From positions 11,070,632-11,134,631 of the forward strand of contig OX442418.1 in NCBI GenBank assembly GCA_949361645.1: 64,000 nucleotides of DNA, read 5' to 3'. Each line of letters starts with the position of its first letter. Positions within the stretch are counted from its first letter, which is position 1. This stretch comes from Spongilla lacustris (lineage: Eukaryota > Porifera > Demospongiae > Spongillida > Spongillidae). Made by a program: the position numbers and the translations under genes. Below, piece by piece: positions 47,241 through 58,939 of the stretch. The notes under the pieces were generated by a model. The model was not told the origin of the DNA. It made no database searches and saw only the letters and a list, made by a program, of their open reading frames with translations.

Positions 47241-50200
47241 ACAAGGCAAGGTGCTAACACAAGCTAAATACAGTAACAAGGCAGGGTGCAAACACAAGCA
47301 ATGTACAGTAACAAGCTACGGTGCTAAGATAAACTCAATACAGCAACACAGCTTTGAATACCAAGACAAGATAAATACAGTAAAAAGGCAGAAATTTAAT
47401 ACAGCAACAAGGCTCCGTGCACCAAGGCAATTTAAAAACAGTAACAAAGTAGGGCAGGGTGTTAACAGAAGCTGAATACAGAAACAAGGCAGGGTGCTAA
47501 CACAAGCTAAATAAAGTAACAAGGCAAGGTGGTAACACAAGATAAATACAGTAACAATGCAGGGTGCTAACACAAACTAAATACAGCAACAAGGCTGTGT
47601 GTACCAAGACAAGATAAATACAGTAACAAGGCAGGGTGCTAACACAAGCTAAATAAAGTAGCAAGGCATGGTGCTAACACAAACTAAATACAGCAACAAG
47701 GCTCTGTGTACCAAGACAAGCTAAATACAGTAACAAGGTAGGGTGCTAACACAGCAACAAGGCTGTGCGTACCAAGACAAGCTAAATACAGAAACTAGGC
47801 AGAGTGCAAACACAAGCTACATAAAATAACAAGGCATGGTGCTAACACAAACTAAACACAGCAACAAGGCTGTGTGCATCATGACAGGCTAAATACAGTA
47901 ACATGGCATGGTGCTAACACAAACTAAATACAGCAATAAGGCTGCGTGTACCCAGACAAGATAAATACAGTAACAAGGCATGGTGCTAACACAAACTAAA
48001 TACAGCAACAAGGCTGCGTGCACCAAGACAGGCTAAATACAGTAACATGGCATGGTGCTAACACAAACTAAATACAGCAATAAGGCTGTGTGTACCCAGA
48101 CAAAAAAAATACAATAACAAGACATGGTGCTAACACAAACTAGATACAGCAACAAGGCTGTGTGCACCAAGGCGGGCAAAATACAGTAAAAAAGCGGGGT
48201 GCTAACACAAGCTAAATAAAGTAACAAGGCATGGTGCTAACACAAACTAAATACAGCAACAAGGCTCTGGGTACCAAGGCAAGCTACATTTTTAAAAACA
48301 GTAACAAGGTGGGGCAGGGTGCTAACACAAGCTAAATAAAGTAACAAGGCAGGGTACTAACACAAAATAAATACAGTAACAAGTTACAGTGCTACGACAA
48401 ACTAAATACAGCAACAAGGCTTTGCATACCAAGACAAGATAAATGCAGTAACAAGGCAGGGTACTAACACAAACTAAATACAGTAACTAAATACAGCAAC
48501 AAGGCTCCATGCACCAAGGCAATTTAAAAACAGTAACAAAGTAGGGCAGGGTGTTAAGTACAAAAACAAGGCCGGATGCAACACAAGCTAAATAAATAAA
48601 AAAGGCAGGGTGATAACACAAAATAAATACAGCAACAAGGCTGTGTGCACCAAGACAAGATAAATACAGTAACAAGGCAGAGTGCTAACAGAAACTAAAT
48701 ATAGCAACAAGGCTGTGTGCTGGTGACCAATACAAGATAAATACAGTATCAAGGTACGGTGCTAACACAAACTAAATACAGCAAAAAGGCTCTGTGTACC
48801 AAGTCAAGCGAAATACAGAAAAAAAGGCAGGGTGTTAACACAAACTACATAAAGTAACAAGGCTCCGTGCACCAAGGCAATTTAAAACAATGTAGGGCAG
48901 GGTGTTAACAGAAGCTAAATACAGAAACAAGGCCGGGTGCTAACACAAGCTAAATACAGTAACAAGTTAGTGTGCTAACACAAACTAAATACAGCAACAA
49001 GGCTCTGTCTACCATGACAAGCTAAATACAGAAACAAGGCACGGTGCTAACACAAGCTATATAAAGTAACAAGGTAGGGTGCTAACACAAGTTAAAAAAC
49101 AGCAACAAGGTTCTGGGTACCAAGGCAAGCTACATTTTTACAAACAGTAACAAGATAGGGCAAAGTGTTAACACAAGCTAAATACAGTAACAAGGTAGGG
49201 TGCTAGCACAAACTAAATACAGCAACAAGGCTTTGTGTACCAAGACATAATAAATACAGTAACAAGGCAGAGTGCTAACACAAGCTAAATACAGTAACAA
49301 GTTAGTGTGCTAAGACAAAATAAATACAGCAACAAGGCTCTGTATACCAAGACAAGTAACAAGGCAAGGTGCCAACACAAGCTAAATACAGTAACAAGGT
49401 AGGGTGCTAACACAAGCTAAATACAGTATCAAGGCACAGTGTTGATACAAGCTAAATAGAGTAACAAGGCAGGGTACTAACACAAGCTAAATAAAGTAAC
49501 AAAGCATTGTGCTATCACAAGCTAAATACAGTAATAAGGCTCTGGGTCCCAAGGCAAGCTACATTTTTAAACACAGTAACAAGGTAGGGCAGGGTGTTAA
49601 TACAAGCTAAATACAGTAACAAGGCAGGGTACTAACACAATCTAAATACAGTAACAAGGTAGGGTGCTAACACAAGCGAAATACACACAAGCTAAATACA
49701 GTAACACGGTAGGGTGTTAACACAAGCTAAATACAGTAACAAGGCAGGGTGCTAACACAAGCTTAATACAGTAACAAGGCAGGGTGCTAACACCAAGGCA
49801 AGTAACAAAGCAGAGTGCTAACACAAGCTAAGAACAGTAAGGGTGCTAACACAAACTAAATACAGTAACAAGGCAGGGTGCTAAGAGAAGCTAAATACAG
49901 TATCAAGGCAGGGTGTTAAAACAAGCTAAATGCATTAACAAGCAGGGTGCTAACACAAGCTAAATACAGTAACAAGGCAGGATGCTAACACATGATAAAT
50001 AAAGAAACAAGGCGAGGTGCTAACACAAGCTAAATACAGCCATAATACAGGGTGCTAAGAAAAACTAAATACAGCAACAAGGCTTTGTATACCAAGGCAA
50101 GTAACAAAGCAGAGTGCTAACACAAGCTAAGAACAGTAAGGTGTCAGGGTGCTAACACAAGCTAAATACAGTAACAAGGCAAGGTGTTCACACAAGCTAA

Positions 50201-50980
50201 ATACAGTAACAAGGTAGGGTGTTAACAGTAACAAGGTAGAGTGCTATCACAAGCTAAATACAGTATCAAGGCAGGGTGCTAGCGCAAGCTAAATACAGTA
50301 ACAAGGCAGGGTGCTAACACAAACTAAATACAGTAACAAGGCAGGGTGCTAACACAAGCTAATTAAAATAACAAGGCTGTGTGCACCAAGACAAGATAAA
50401 TACAGAAACAAGGCACGTTGCTAACACAAGCCACATAAAGTAACAAGGTAGGGTGCTAACACAAGCTAAATACAGCAACAAGGCTCTGGGTATCAAGGCA
50501 AGCTACATTTTTAAAAACAGTTACAAGGTAGGGCAAGGTGTTGACACAAGCTAAATACAGTATCAATGCAGGGTGCTCGCACAACCTAATTACAGCAACA
50601 AAGCTTTGTGTACCAAGACAAGATAAATACAGTAACAAGCAGGGTGCTAACACACGCTAAATACAGTATGATTGTCATAGTACTAACACAAGCTAAATTC
50701 AATAACAAGGCAGGGTGGTAACACAAGCTAAATACAGTAACAAGGCATAGTGCTAACACAAGCTAAATACAGTATCAAGGCAGGGTGTTAACACAAGCTA
50801 AATACAGTAAGAAGGCATGGTGCTAACACACAGTAATAATGCTCTGGGTCCCAAGGCAAGCTACATTTTTAAAAACAGTAACAAGGTAGGGTAGGGTGTT
50901 AACACAAGCTAAATACAGTAACAAGGCAGGGTACTAACACAAGCTAAATACAGTAACAAGGCATGCTAACACAAGCAAAA
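47240..50980 (-). repeat. 35-bp minisatellite of the right arm
   Basis: Reverse-complement units GGCAGGGTGCTAACACAA and GCTAAATACAGTAACAA in tandem, diverged, with occasional CTGGGTACCAAGGCAAG variants as in the left arm. Confidence 0.95.
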
Positions 50981-51669
50981 TACAGTAGTACCAAGGCTAG
51001 CTAGGTAAAGTTTGGTGCTGTGGTACTGTAACAAGGTATTGTGCCGAGGAACTTTAACAAGGTTTGGTGCCAATGTCAAGGTTTGGTTTGAAGGTACTGT
51101 AACAAGGTACTGTAACAAAGCAGTGTAGCAATACAAGCTACACGCTTTATGCACCATTACAGGCTACACATGCATTTTATAAACAGGCAAACAAGCTGCA
51201 CGCTGTAACAAGGCAGGTTACCAAGACTGGTTACATGATTTTTAAGTACCAAGACCAGTTTCTGACTGCAATAAGGCAAACTATCAACGCAAGCTGCATG
51301 CTGTAAACAAGGTTTGGCATGGTGTCCCAAGATAAGGTTCCTACACGAATAGCAAGGCAGTACCAAGACTAACTGCATGCTTAAAGAACTAAGACAGGCT
51401 ACATACTGGAACAAGTGCAGGGTAAAAAGACAACTTTATAATAGTTAAATAATTTATTTACCAAAAGAAGATAGGCCTACACACTGCACCTGAGAATAAG
51501 GCACACTATCCAGGCAAACTACATGCATGCTGTAACAAGGTTTGGTAACAAGATGCTAGTGTACCATAACAAGCTATACACACAGTGAAAAGGCAGTATT
51601 TACCAATGAAGCTACATGACTGTTTTTATTTCGAGGTTGTGGAAGGACTTCTAATACTTGAAGTGGTTT

Positions 51670-51770
51670 TTCTGTGCGTGCGTGTGTGTGTGTGTGTGTA
51701 CGTGTGTGTGTGTGTGTGTGTACGTGTGTGCGTGTGTGCGTGTGTGTGAACGTGTGTGTGTTTGTTTTTG
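51670..51770. repeat. TG/CG microsatellite in the right arm
   Basis: (GT)n interrupted by CG and AC. The left arm has its reverse counterpart near 39190-39240. Confidence 0.9.
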
Positions 51771-52395
51771 TGTTACTACAGCTGTACGGCACTTTAACTC
51801 ACGCAAGACAGAATCTGATAAATCGGACCGATCTCGTTTTTAAAAGATTCGTTTGTCTCGTCCTTGCTAAATTTGTAAGGCGATCGTAACGGCAAACCGC
51901 AAGATTTGATTTTGCAGAAATTGAGATACTTAACGTGTACAAGATGTAGCCGAGTAAACCCAACCGCATCGTGCAAAGAGAAGGTGGGGCAGTTTCGTTG
52001 CACACGACTCGAGGGTGGGGCTACGTGTCCAAGTTAGGTGGAGGTGTGGCATCCAGATGACATCATGATCCAGATTTAATAATTGGGCACAATGCGCATG
52101 CGTACGCGAATTGAAATAGATTCCGTAGCGTACGCTGAGTTCTAGTGATGAAAAAATTATGATTATTTGTTTTTTGTTTCAGAGTTGATATCTTAACATT
52201 GCTACACCTCGATGCGGTTAATTGCATGTAGTTATTAAAACTAATTAATCTTGATTAATAAATTTTTAATTAAAAATATGGATAAAAATTTGCCTAAACC
52301 CTTGATGTTAGTGTCAAAATCCTAGATTTTTAGCTACATCTGTTGAAAAGATATTCCACTACAAAAGCGTTGCGTTCTTCCGCAAAGACCCTGTA

Positions 52396-53240
52396 TACAG
52401 GGGGGGGGCTCGGAACAGTGGACTTTCACACCTCGGAACAGTGGACTTTTGACATGATTCATTGTTATCTTAGGCTCCCTGATCCAATTGCAAAAGTAAA
52501 CGCCATTAGGTGTTGCGGATGGGAAAAGATTAAGATAGCGTCTGCATTGCGTAACCGTTGTGTACTTAGCAAACCTACCTGTGGTTGACCTCTCCGAGTT
52601 CTAAATGGAATTCACCGTTTATACGCGCCTTTACTGTGTACACTGGTCGCTAAATATTAATTTTCCTTCTCTGAGCCCTGCCTACCTTTGTACGACGATG
52701 CTTACGTGTACGTATATATATTACCTGCACGCTCACTTCTTAGCCAGAATATGAGCTTCAACCTCGCTTTGTTACCTTGGTCGAGGGATGGACACAACCT
52801 GAGTACCCAACCCCAAAGACAGAAACTTTCACCATACAGTACACTGTTCCTTCCATTTTACCTCGGCGTCTTCCATTCTTGATGATACACTTTCACTCTT
52901 TTTCTCTCTTGGTTGAGCACCTGACCTTGTAACACCTCAAGCTGAGAGGACCAGAGTAGGTAAACATTAATAAGGATGTACATGTACCTGGAATATCAGT
53001 CTTGCCGCAAGGTTCCAAACATCGTCAATCTTCTAAATTTGGTAAGAGAGGAGTGCAGTTATCCTAATCCTACCATAACCACAATAACTCGTCTTAGTTT
53101 TGGCAATGAGCACACCATTTTCTGCTGTGTCAGGGCAAAAAGCACAACACAGGACAAAGTTATGGTGTGTGGAGTGATGTAATGGTATATTCTCACCAGT
53201 GATTTGGTATGACAAATGTGTATGGTACCATACAATGTAG
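52396..53240. other. No gene recognised
   Basis: Host sequence right of giant element 2. It begins with a G tract and two copies of CTCGGAACAGTGGACTTT. Short open frames lack motifs. Confidence 0.4.
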
Positions 53241-53246
53241 CTGCAG

Positions 53247-54314
53247 CATTACATGTCAAAAATGGGACACCAGAAAACTGCTTTCTATTTAGGACAGCTT
53301 CACCAACCATTCATACAGAGAACACAGATCAATTGCGTTCAGGTCACTGGCTCATTGAGGCAGGTGGACGTTGCGGACAAATGTCTGTGGAGTACAATCA
53401 GGTCAGGCTGGCTGCCACGGGGATTAAGCTACATGTAATGCTGCTTCTTTGTATGCGTAGGAACCATATACACACTTATGCATAGCTCTACATGTACATA
53501 ACTATTTATAATCTTAAAATGTACAGTACATGCACACACATTCAGCACACCCTTTTCTGCTGTGTGATGATGAAAAGGACGTCACAAGAATAAGGTACAG
53601 TGAGTGGAAGCTCATGCATCTGCAACATATTGATGGAAATGGTCATTTGGTATATGACAAATGTGTACAGTACCGTACAAATTGTAGCTGCAGCATTACA
53701 TGTCAAAAATGGGACACCTGAAAACTGCTTTCTATTTCGGACAGCTTTGCCAACCATTCATACGGAGAACACAGATCAATTGCGTTCTGGTCACTGGCTC
53801 ATTGAGGCAGATGGACGTTGCGGACAAATGTCTGTGGAGTACGATCAGGTCAGGCTGGCTGCCATGGGGATTTAAGCTACATGTAATGCTGCTTCTTTGT
53901 ATGTGTAGGAACCATATACACACTTGTGCATATCTAAAAACAGCACAGCTAGTACATGTACATGCACCTACATTTCATGACTATCACACCATTTTCTGCT
54001 GTGCAAGGATGAAAAGCACGACACAAGAAAAAGGTACAGTGTGGAGTGATGGTCTTCATGTCATGCATTTGCAACATGCCGCTGATATGACAAATGTGTA
54101 CGGTACCACGCAAATTGTAGCTGCAGCATTACATGTCAAAAATGGGACACCTGAAAACTGCTTTATATTTAGGACAGTTTTGCCAACCATTCATACAGAG
54201 AACACAGATCAATTGCGTTCAGGTCTCTGGCTCATTGAGGCAGATGGACGTTCCGGACAAATGTCTGTGGCGTACGATCAGGTTAGGCTGGCTGCCACGG
54301 GGATTAAGCTACAT
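53247..54314 (+). repeat. Exon-like segment triplicated in tandem
   Basis: Three copies of a unit of about 440 bp. Each contains a candidate exon after GTAGCTGCAG: 53247-53434, 53694-53882 and 54127-54314. The frame reads ALHVKNGTPENCF, then TENTDQLRSG and EADGRCGQMSVEYDQ. Differences between copies are often silent in this frame, which suggests past coding. Copies 1 and 2 keep a GT at the presumed donor (CTACAT|GTAATG). Copy 3 has TT there, and copy 2 has an extra T that shifts the frame. No family recognised. An alternative frame is also open. Confidence 0.5.
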
Positions 54315-54486
54315 TTAATGCTGCTTCGTTTCTACGTGTAGGGACCATACAAACTTGTGCATAAATAATCTAAAACAGCAGGGTACATGTGTACATATAC
54401 ATTTAGCCATGCGCAGAGGCTATACTGTATGCAAGCATGACTTTCAATTGTACGATTATAAGTCACGAGGACTGTTGCTAACTTAC

Positions 54487-54585
54487 CCCCATACTGGTTG
54501 GCCTTACCCTTCTCGATCGTCTCACCGCGTGTAGGCAAAGCCACGAACACATTGCTGTGCATGTTGATATCTTCGTCTGAAGTAA
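54487..54585 (-). CDS. Single 99-bp exon of an unidentified gene
   Basis: Bounded by a strong acceptor (ATTACAG, after a run of T) and a strong donor (GTAAGT at 54486-54481), phase 1 on both sides. It encodes VTSDEDINMHSNVFVALPTR, then GETIEKGKANQYGG. No partner exon is identified nearby and no family is recognised. Confidence 0.35.
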
Positions 54586-55099
54586 CTGTAATCAGCAAAA
54601 AAAAACTTGCGCTCTGTGGTTCGAGCTCTGCCAGGGGTCATGTTGACGATGGAAGTGTGTATGTATAGTACAGTTAAGTTGTAATGAATTTTGGCTAGAT
54701 TGATGTCATGAGAATCGGCTACGTAGAAAATCCCCCACTGTCGATGCATGTGGTTCCAATTGCAATTATCAGTAATGTGCAGTCATTCTGAAGAAAAAAA
54801 ATATCATTACGTATACCGGTAGAGCTTCAAGATATTTACTGGGTTCATTAAAATTAAGCACGCCAGGAGTACATTATTAAAATGGACAAGATAAAAGTTA
54901 TAAAAAAATTGCTTCTATCCGCTGGGTGCAGTAACGTTAACCAAGTTTGGACTTACGGATGAATCCTTATTGCATGACACGTAGATTGATATACAATGGA
55001 CAGGGACGAAGTATTTGGTTTGCGAGACTACAGGAACGTCTGGAAGCAAGTAATTCACTATGCAATTATGCTATGTCAGTTTTGGGACTCAAAATATGT

Positions 55100-55215
55100 G
55101 AAAGTTGCAAAGCGGCTTGGGCTCCGCCCCAGACCCCGATGGGAGCGCTTGCTCCCCCATACCTCCTTGTGTGCGGTGGGGGGGGGGGGGGGGGGGGGGG
55201 GGGGAGGCGTGTCCT
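55100..55215. repeat. G-homopolymer segment
   Basis: GGCTCCGCCCCAGACCCC-type sequence leading into a run of about 35 G. Such tracts recur at 22925, 23260, 36360 and 55480 and mark dispersed elements of unknown type. Confidence 0.6.
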
Positions 55216-55479
55216 TTGCCCATCCACATAAAACGCTGGCGGAGAAACGAGCGTATTGTCATAGCCATTAACGCTAGTGTCTAAATAATCTACGATATAA
55301 TTTCTGGAACTCTTTTGAATAACGGCGCGCGCAGCAGGCTCTCGAGATTATGACAATACTCGGCCCCAGACCCAACGTATGCATGTTTTATCTCAGCTAT
55401 GCGTGTGACAGCGTCCGACTTTAAAGTACATGTAGTGCTTCATGAGATAAGAAATTTAGAAAGGCAGCGTGTGTGTATG

Positions 55480-55520
55480 TGGGGGGGGGGGGGGGGGGGG
55501 GGGGCGGCAATCAGTGTATT

Positions 55521-55551
<31 letters not shown>

Positions 55552-55581
55552 CAGTGATAGACAAGCCACCTCGCCACTGAT
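55480..55581. repeat. Poly-G / poly-C pair with dispersed-repeat terminus
   Basis: A G run (about 55482-55504), a short spacer and a C run (about 55524-55552) can fold on each other. The segment ends in the reverse complement of the 17-base terminus found at 36250-36266. Confidence 0.65.
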
Positions 55582-56590
55582 GTAAATGTGTGTGGTGAAT
55601 GTGCATGTATGTAGAGCATGGAGAGTACGTGTTGTTTGCATGTGCATGCATAATAGGGATGCATGTACATGTACACTATTCTTAGAGCTGTCATTCCGAG
55701 AGTCCCAGTCAACAAGCAGGTTGCCATCCAAAGACACCAAGACCTTTGAAATGCGTATGAACTTGACTGTGGATTGAATTAGTTTACGCAGTAATTCCTG
55801 TTTACTTTGCTTGCTCTCCGTTTTTGTACTCCTAGCCAGAGCTGCACTGTTAAAAAAAAAGGCCCGAGGGGTGTTACAGCCCAAGGGGTGTTATGACAAC
55901 ACACAAGGGTGTTCAGATGACATATATGGGTGTTGACAGGCTATGCTGGGGTGTTGGCAGCATACCCCACCAACAGTGGGGTGTTGGGGGATTTTATAGG
56001 TGTGTTGTCACAACACTGAATTACCGCATTTACACTCTAGTGTAGGGTGCCCAGCCTTGTTTGTAATTCCTTGTTGCAGGCGTGGTTTGCGAGATGATAT
56101 GGCAGCTGTGACGGTGCTGCTGTGACTTCGTAGTTCAATTGCAGCTGTTGGATTGGATTTTAAAGCCAAACGCTTTCTTAAAGGTATGCACGCACAGAAC
56201 GTATTATACCAGTACTATAAACGTCTATAACATAGGCTGGCCTTGGCCCGTTCGTCGGTGTGGATTACAAGACTACCAGTATCGTGCAGCTAGTGCGTTT
56301 GTACAAGTACGGTATACAGCCTCGCTGTGTTTACGAAGGCTTGCATGCAGTGTTCATGTATGTGCATGTAGGTGTTTATACGGTACTCAAGTAATACCGG
56401 TATGTATGCTTATACCATAGATTATTTGGATGCAAGCAGCATGAAAGCTTGTGCAGTGACACGCGGTATATTAAAATCCATCTGGATTCTATTTAGACCA
56501 CACCTTATAGTAACATGGCATTGGAACATATATATTGTTTGAGGCACATGCGTGTATGCTATCACATGTAGCTCAAGACAGCAGGGTATG
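55582..56590. other. No confident gene; GGGGTGTT cluster
   Basis: Around 55868-55995 the word GGGTGTT recurs many times with AACAC copies on the opposite strand. No coding frame with recognisable motifs. Confidence 0.4.
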
Positions 56591-56617
56591 TAGGTACCCC
56601 TCACATTATTTCACAGG

Positions 56618-56755
56618 TTGCAGCTTGACATGGGTGCATGCTAAATGTGTTGATGCAGTCATGCGGCTACATATGTCACATGCAGACCCTGATAGCAAGA
56701 AGACATGCAGAAATGAAATATGCTGGATGAAATCGGATGCTGCCCACCTGCCTTA
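56618..56755 (+). CDS. Possible 3'-terminal exon, unknown gene
   Basis: After the acceptor TTTCACAG (56610-56617) an open frame reads SLTWVHAKCVDAVMRLHMSH, then KTCRNEICWMKSDAAHLP, to a TAA. A poly(A)-like AATAAA lies about 240 bases downstream (near 56997). No family recognised and no upstream exon identified. Confidence 0.25.
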
Positions 56756-57429
56756 AGGGTAGGCTAAAGTACTAGTACTGCACTAGTAACAGAGTTTGGA
56801 CACTTTTTGTAGTGACTCTTGTACAGTGTTGTTGTGGGGTTAAAATGATTTTTGTGACAATGCTGTCAAAAATGCACGTCTGTAATTACTAGATGATGAT
56901 ATATTGCTCTATTTTGACAGTACGGCATTCAATGGCAACTGCAAATAGCCAGTTTCCTTCTGTCTTTCCACTTGCCTTATGCAATGGTGGAATCCAAATA
57001 AACGTGTTGTATCAACTGGCTCTTTTTTTGCCATATGTAAGGTTCTACTGATTTTATTATTAATATTATGCACCATGCAGTTGACCAGTGGCCTACTACT
57101 GAGTAATTTTACGATAGATGTTTTTATTGATTGTATTATTTTTGCAATGACTAAAATTTCAAATTTTCTAATGATTTTAGAAGCATTGTAATACCTAAAT
57201 AACTAACACAAGAATACATATTTAAATCATGTCTAGTACCTGTAACAGTCAATGCAGTTCATACTGGACAGTACATGTATGTACACTTTAACTTTGAAGT
57301 GTTCCAGATATATGGTGCTTCATTACCACCAATTTGTCACCATTTGGACATCTTCTAGCATCGATTAGACAATAGCGGAAGTGATTCGCGCAATCTGATT
57401 GGTCAATTGCAGGTATCTAAACGCGGTAG

Positions 57430-57550
57430 AAACCTCGAGAGGGACTCTAAGTACCAGTGGGGGGTATTCTAAGTGCCCTGGGCACTTAGAATCCCCCCCT
57501 CTGGCACTTAGAATCCCCCCCACTGGCACTTAGAATCCCTCCCGCTGGCA
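57430..57550. repeat. Short tandem/inverted repeat of CACTTAGAATCCCCCC
   Basis: Three direct copies of TGGCACTTAGAATCCCCCC plus an upstream inverted copy (GGGGTATTCTAAGTGCC) that can form a hairpin. Confidence 0.8.
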
Positions 57551-57911
57551 TTTTTGAATACATGTATCCATACTGTATATTAAAAGTTACGTTTGCACAA
57601 GAGTGGAAATTATACGTTCTAGGTACGACGTTCTTCATTGCATTTGGAGACTCTATGCCAGCATGTTTTGGTACCATCGGCAAAGGCATGGACACACGGT
57701 ACCCACTCGTTTTGATGCATTGCAATTCAAAAATATTCTCACGCTGAAAATCAGCGGTTCTTTTATAGGAGCGAATACCGTCGATACTGCGATGCCCCGT
57801 TCGTTCCATAACCAACTGCTCGTCAACTCCTGACTGGTACAAGCGGGTAGCAGCAGTGGCTCTCAATGAATGATTGGTTTTAAACGCACTTATTCCTGCA
57901 GCGTTGCACAT
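57486..57911 (-). pseudogene. C-terminal fragment of a tyrosine recombinase (Crypton-like)
   Basis: NHSLRATAATRLYQSGVDEQ supplies the HxxR part of the tyrosine-recombinase catalytic set. MERTGHRSIDGIRSYKR supplies the second His and the Tyr. This form (TAATRL..G...Q.VMERTGHRS...SYKR) is typical of metazoan Crypton-derived integrase domains. The N-terminal catalytic Arg region is missing, though an acceptor-like GCTGCAG at 57896 suggests an upstream exon. The last 60 codons run into the CACTTAGAATCCCC repeat and are not domain sequence. Confidence 0.6.
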
Positions 57912-57999
57912 GCGAGCTTATTTCCGGTGTGCTGTCCACTTGTGGTAGGCAAATCTGACGGCAAGTTCAAATCGGCAACTTCATTCATCCAATTTAAAA

Positions 58000-58200
58000 G
58001 CTTCATTCACATCGGAACCTAGTCTCGTACCCAGACCCAGATTCCCACAGCTGCGGATGGATTACATCACCGCTACGTGGAAAGTGGGTCTGGGATTTTT
58101 GTACACAAAAGTCGTTCTGGTGCAATTCTAATGTTACGTAATAATAAATGACGTCAAAAGTAATCAGTGTTCCGCCAGCACTCATATTAGTGTAATTGGT
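58000..58200. repeat. Small inverted repeat (ACCCAGACCCA ends)
   Basis: ACCCAGACCCAGATTCCCAC near 58029 and GTGGAAAGTGGGTCTGGG near 58076 are inverted, consistent with a small MITE or its core. Boundaries not determined. Confidence 0.4.
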
Positions 58201-58212
58201 TAATCACATCGA

Positions 58213-58939
58213 ATGTACCGCTGTAAGCTTTGCGACGCTCCTGTTTTGGAGTGTAAAAATAGGAGGCGACTAGCTAGTACAACATCGCAACAATGTAGAG
58301 CATTGCTTATTGCTTTAGCAATCGAGACTGATTCGGCAAAGGAGTATGAATCTGGATATTTGTGCAAAAGATGCTACGACTCCGTTGGAAAGTACCTATC
58401 ACTACAAGAAGCATTGGAAGACCTTAAAAAAGATCTGAAGTCAAAGATCTCTTCCCGGCACGTGCAGTACTCATGCGGGGAAGCTGTGCCATCAGAAAAG
58501 CGAGGCACGAAACGAGTGTCTGACATTGACGTTTCACAAGGAGAGCAAGCTGTCAAGGTGAGTTTGAATGGACATGCAAATTAAGGATCAGTTTATATTC
58601 TAAATAGGTTCTTGTGACGTATGAACGTTTCGTGAAGAAGTACGTTTTGTCCCCAAACAGGAAAGCAATAGGTAAATCGCTAGCGCGCAATGCTGAACAG
58701 GCATTTGCAAAGCATTCTATTGAATCCGATACAATGAGAAAAGCCTTGTTCGCAAGAATTCACAGGATGGTTGCTGAAGAAATGAAGAAAATCCTCAATG
58801 ACGCTACATACTCAGTGCATGTGCAAGGGGTGAATAGGGACAACTTAAAAGTCAACACGTGGAAGGACCAGTACACCACACTAAGTCGAATAGCGCCTGT
58901 TCTCATAGGGATCCTAGATGCATGCATTCCTCGAGCTCG
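58213..58939 (+). CDS. Cys4 N-terminal protein, two exons, cut by the assembly gap
   Basis: Exon 58213-58557 starts MYRCKLCDAPVLECKNRRR and has a second pair in GYLCKRCYDSVGKY, giving a ZAD-like Cys4 arrangement. A basic stretch (EKRGTKRVSD) follows. Donor GTGAGT at 58558 and acceptor AAATAG at 58607 bound a 50-bp intron in phase 0. Exon 2 (58608 onward) reads VLVTYERFVKKYVLSPNRKA, then helical sequence to LSRIAPVLIGILDA and runs into the N gap. I do not recognise the family. Such Cys4-headed proteins are common among recently expanded or transposon-related genes in sponges and cnidarians, which is an inference. The remainder is hidden by the gap. Confidence 0.6.

Larger units (their letters stand above)
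36599..52393 (+). mobile_element. Giant long-inverted-repeat DD41D element 2 (15.8 kb)
   Basis: Perfectly readable ends: CAGGGTCTTTGCG at 36599 and its reverse complement ending at 52393, each next to TA (36597-36598 and 52394-52395), the Tc1/mariner target. Inverted similarity runs through thousands of bases on both sides. A transposase gene of the same family as in giant element 1 lies in the middle. The outer few hundred bases are colinear with element 1 (CTTTTG...GGAATA.CTTTT, GGTT.AGGCAAAT, ACGCATGCGCA, CCCCACCCTCGA in the same order), so both are members of one family. Confidence 0.9.
46600..52393 (-). repeat. Right inverted arm of giant element 2
   Basis: Reverse complement of the left arm, about 2 kb shorter because it lacks the 1.9-kb insertion and has a different number of minisatellite units. 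The terminal 1.4 kb (51000-52393) is nearly identical to the corresponding left sequence. Confidence 0.9.

Noticed and set aside
39516..51414. Hydrophobic open frames such as those at 39516-39854 and 51157-51414, resembling membrane proteins
   Set aside because: They are mirror-image translations of the 35-bp minisatellite and arm sequence of giant element 2 and repeat in inverted form.
55440..55884. Minus-strand open frames with poly-Gly and poly-Pro
   Set aside because: Produced by the G and C homopolymers. No other coding support.
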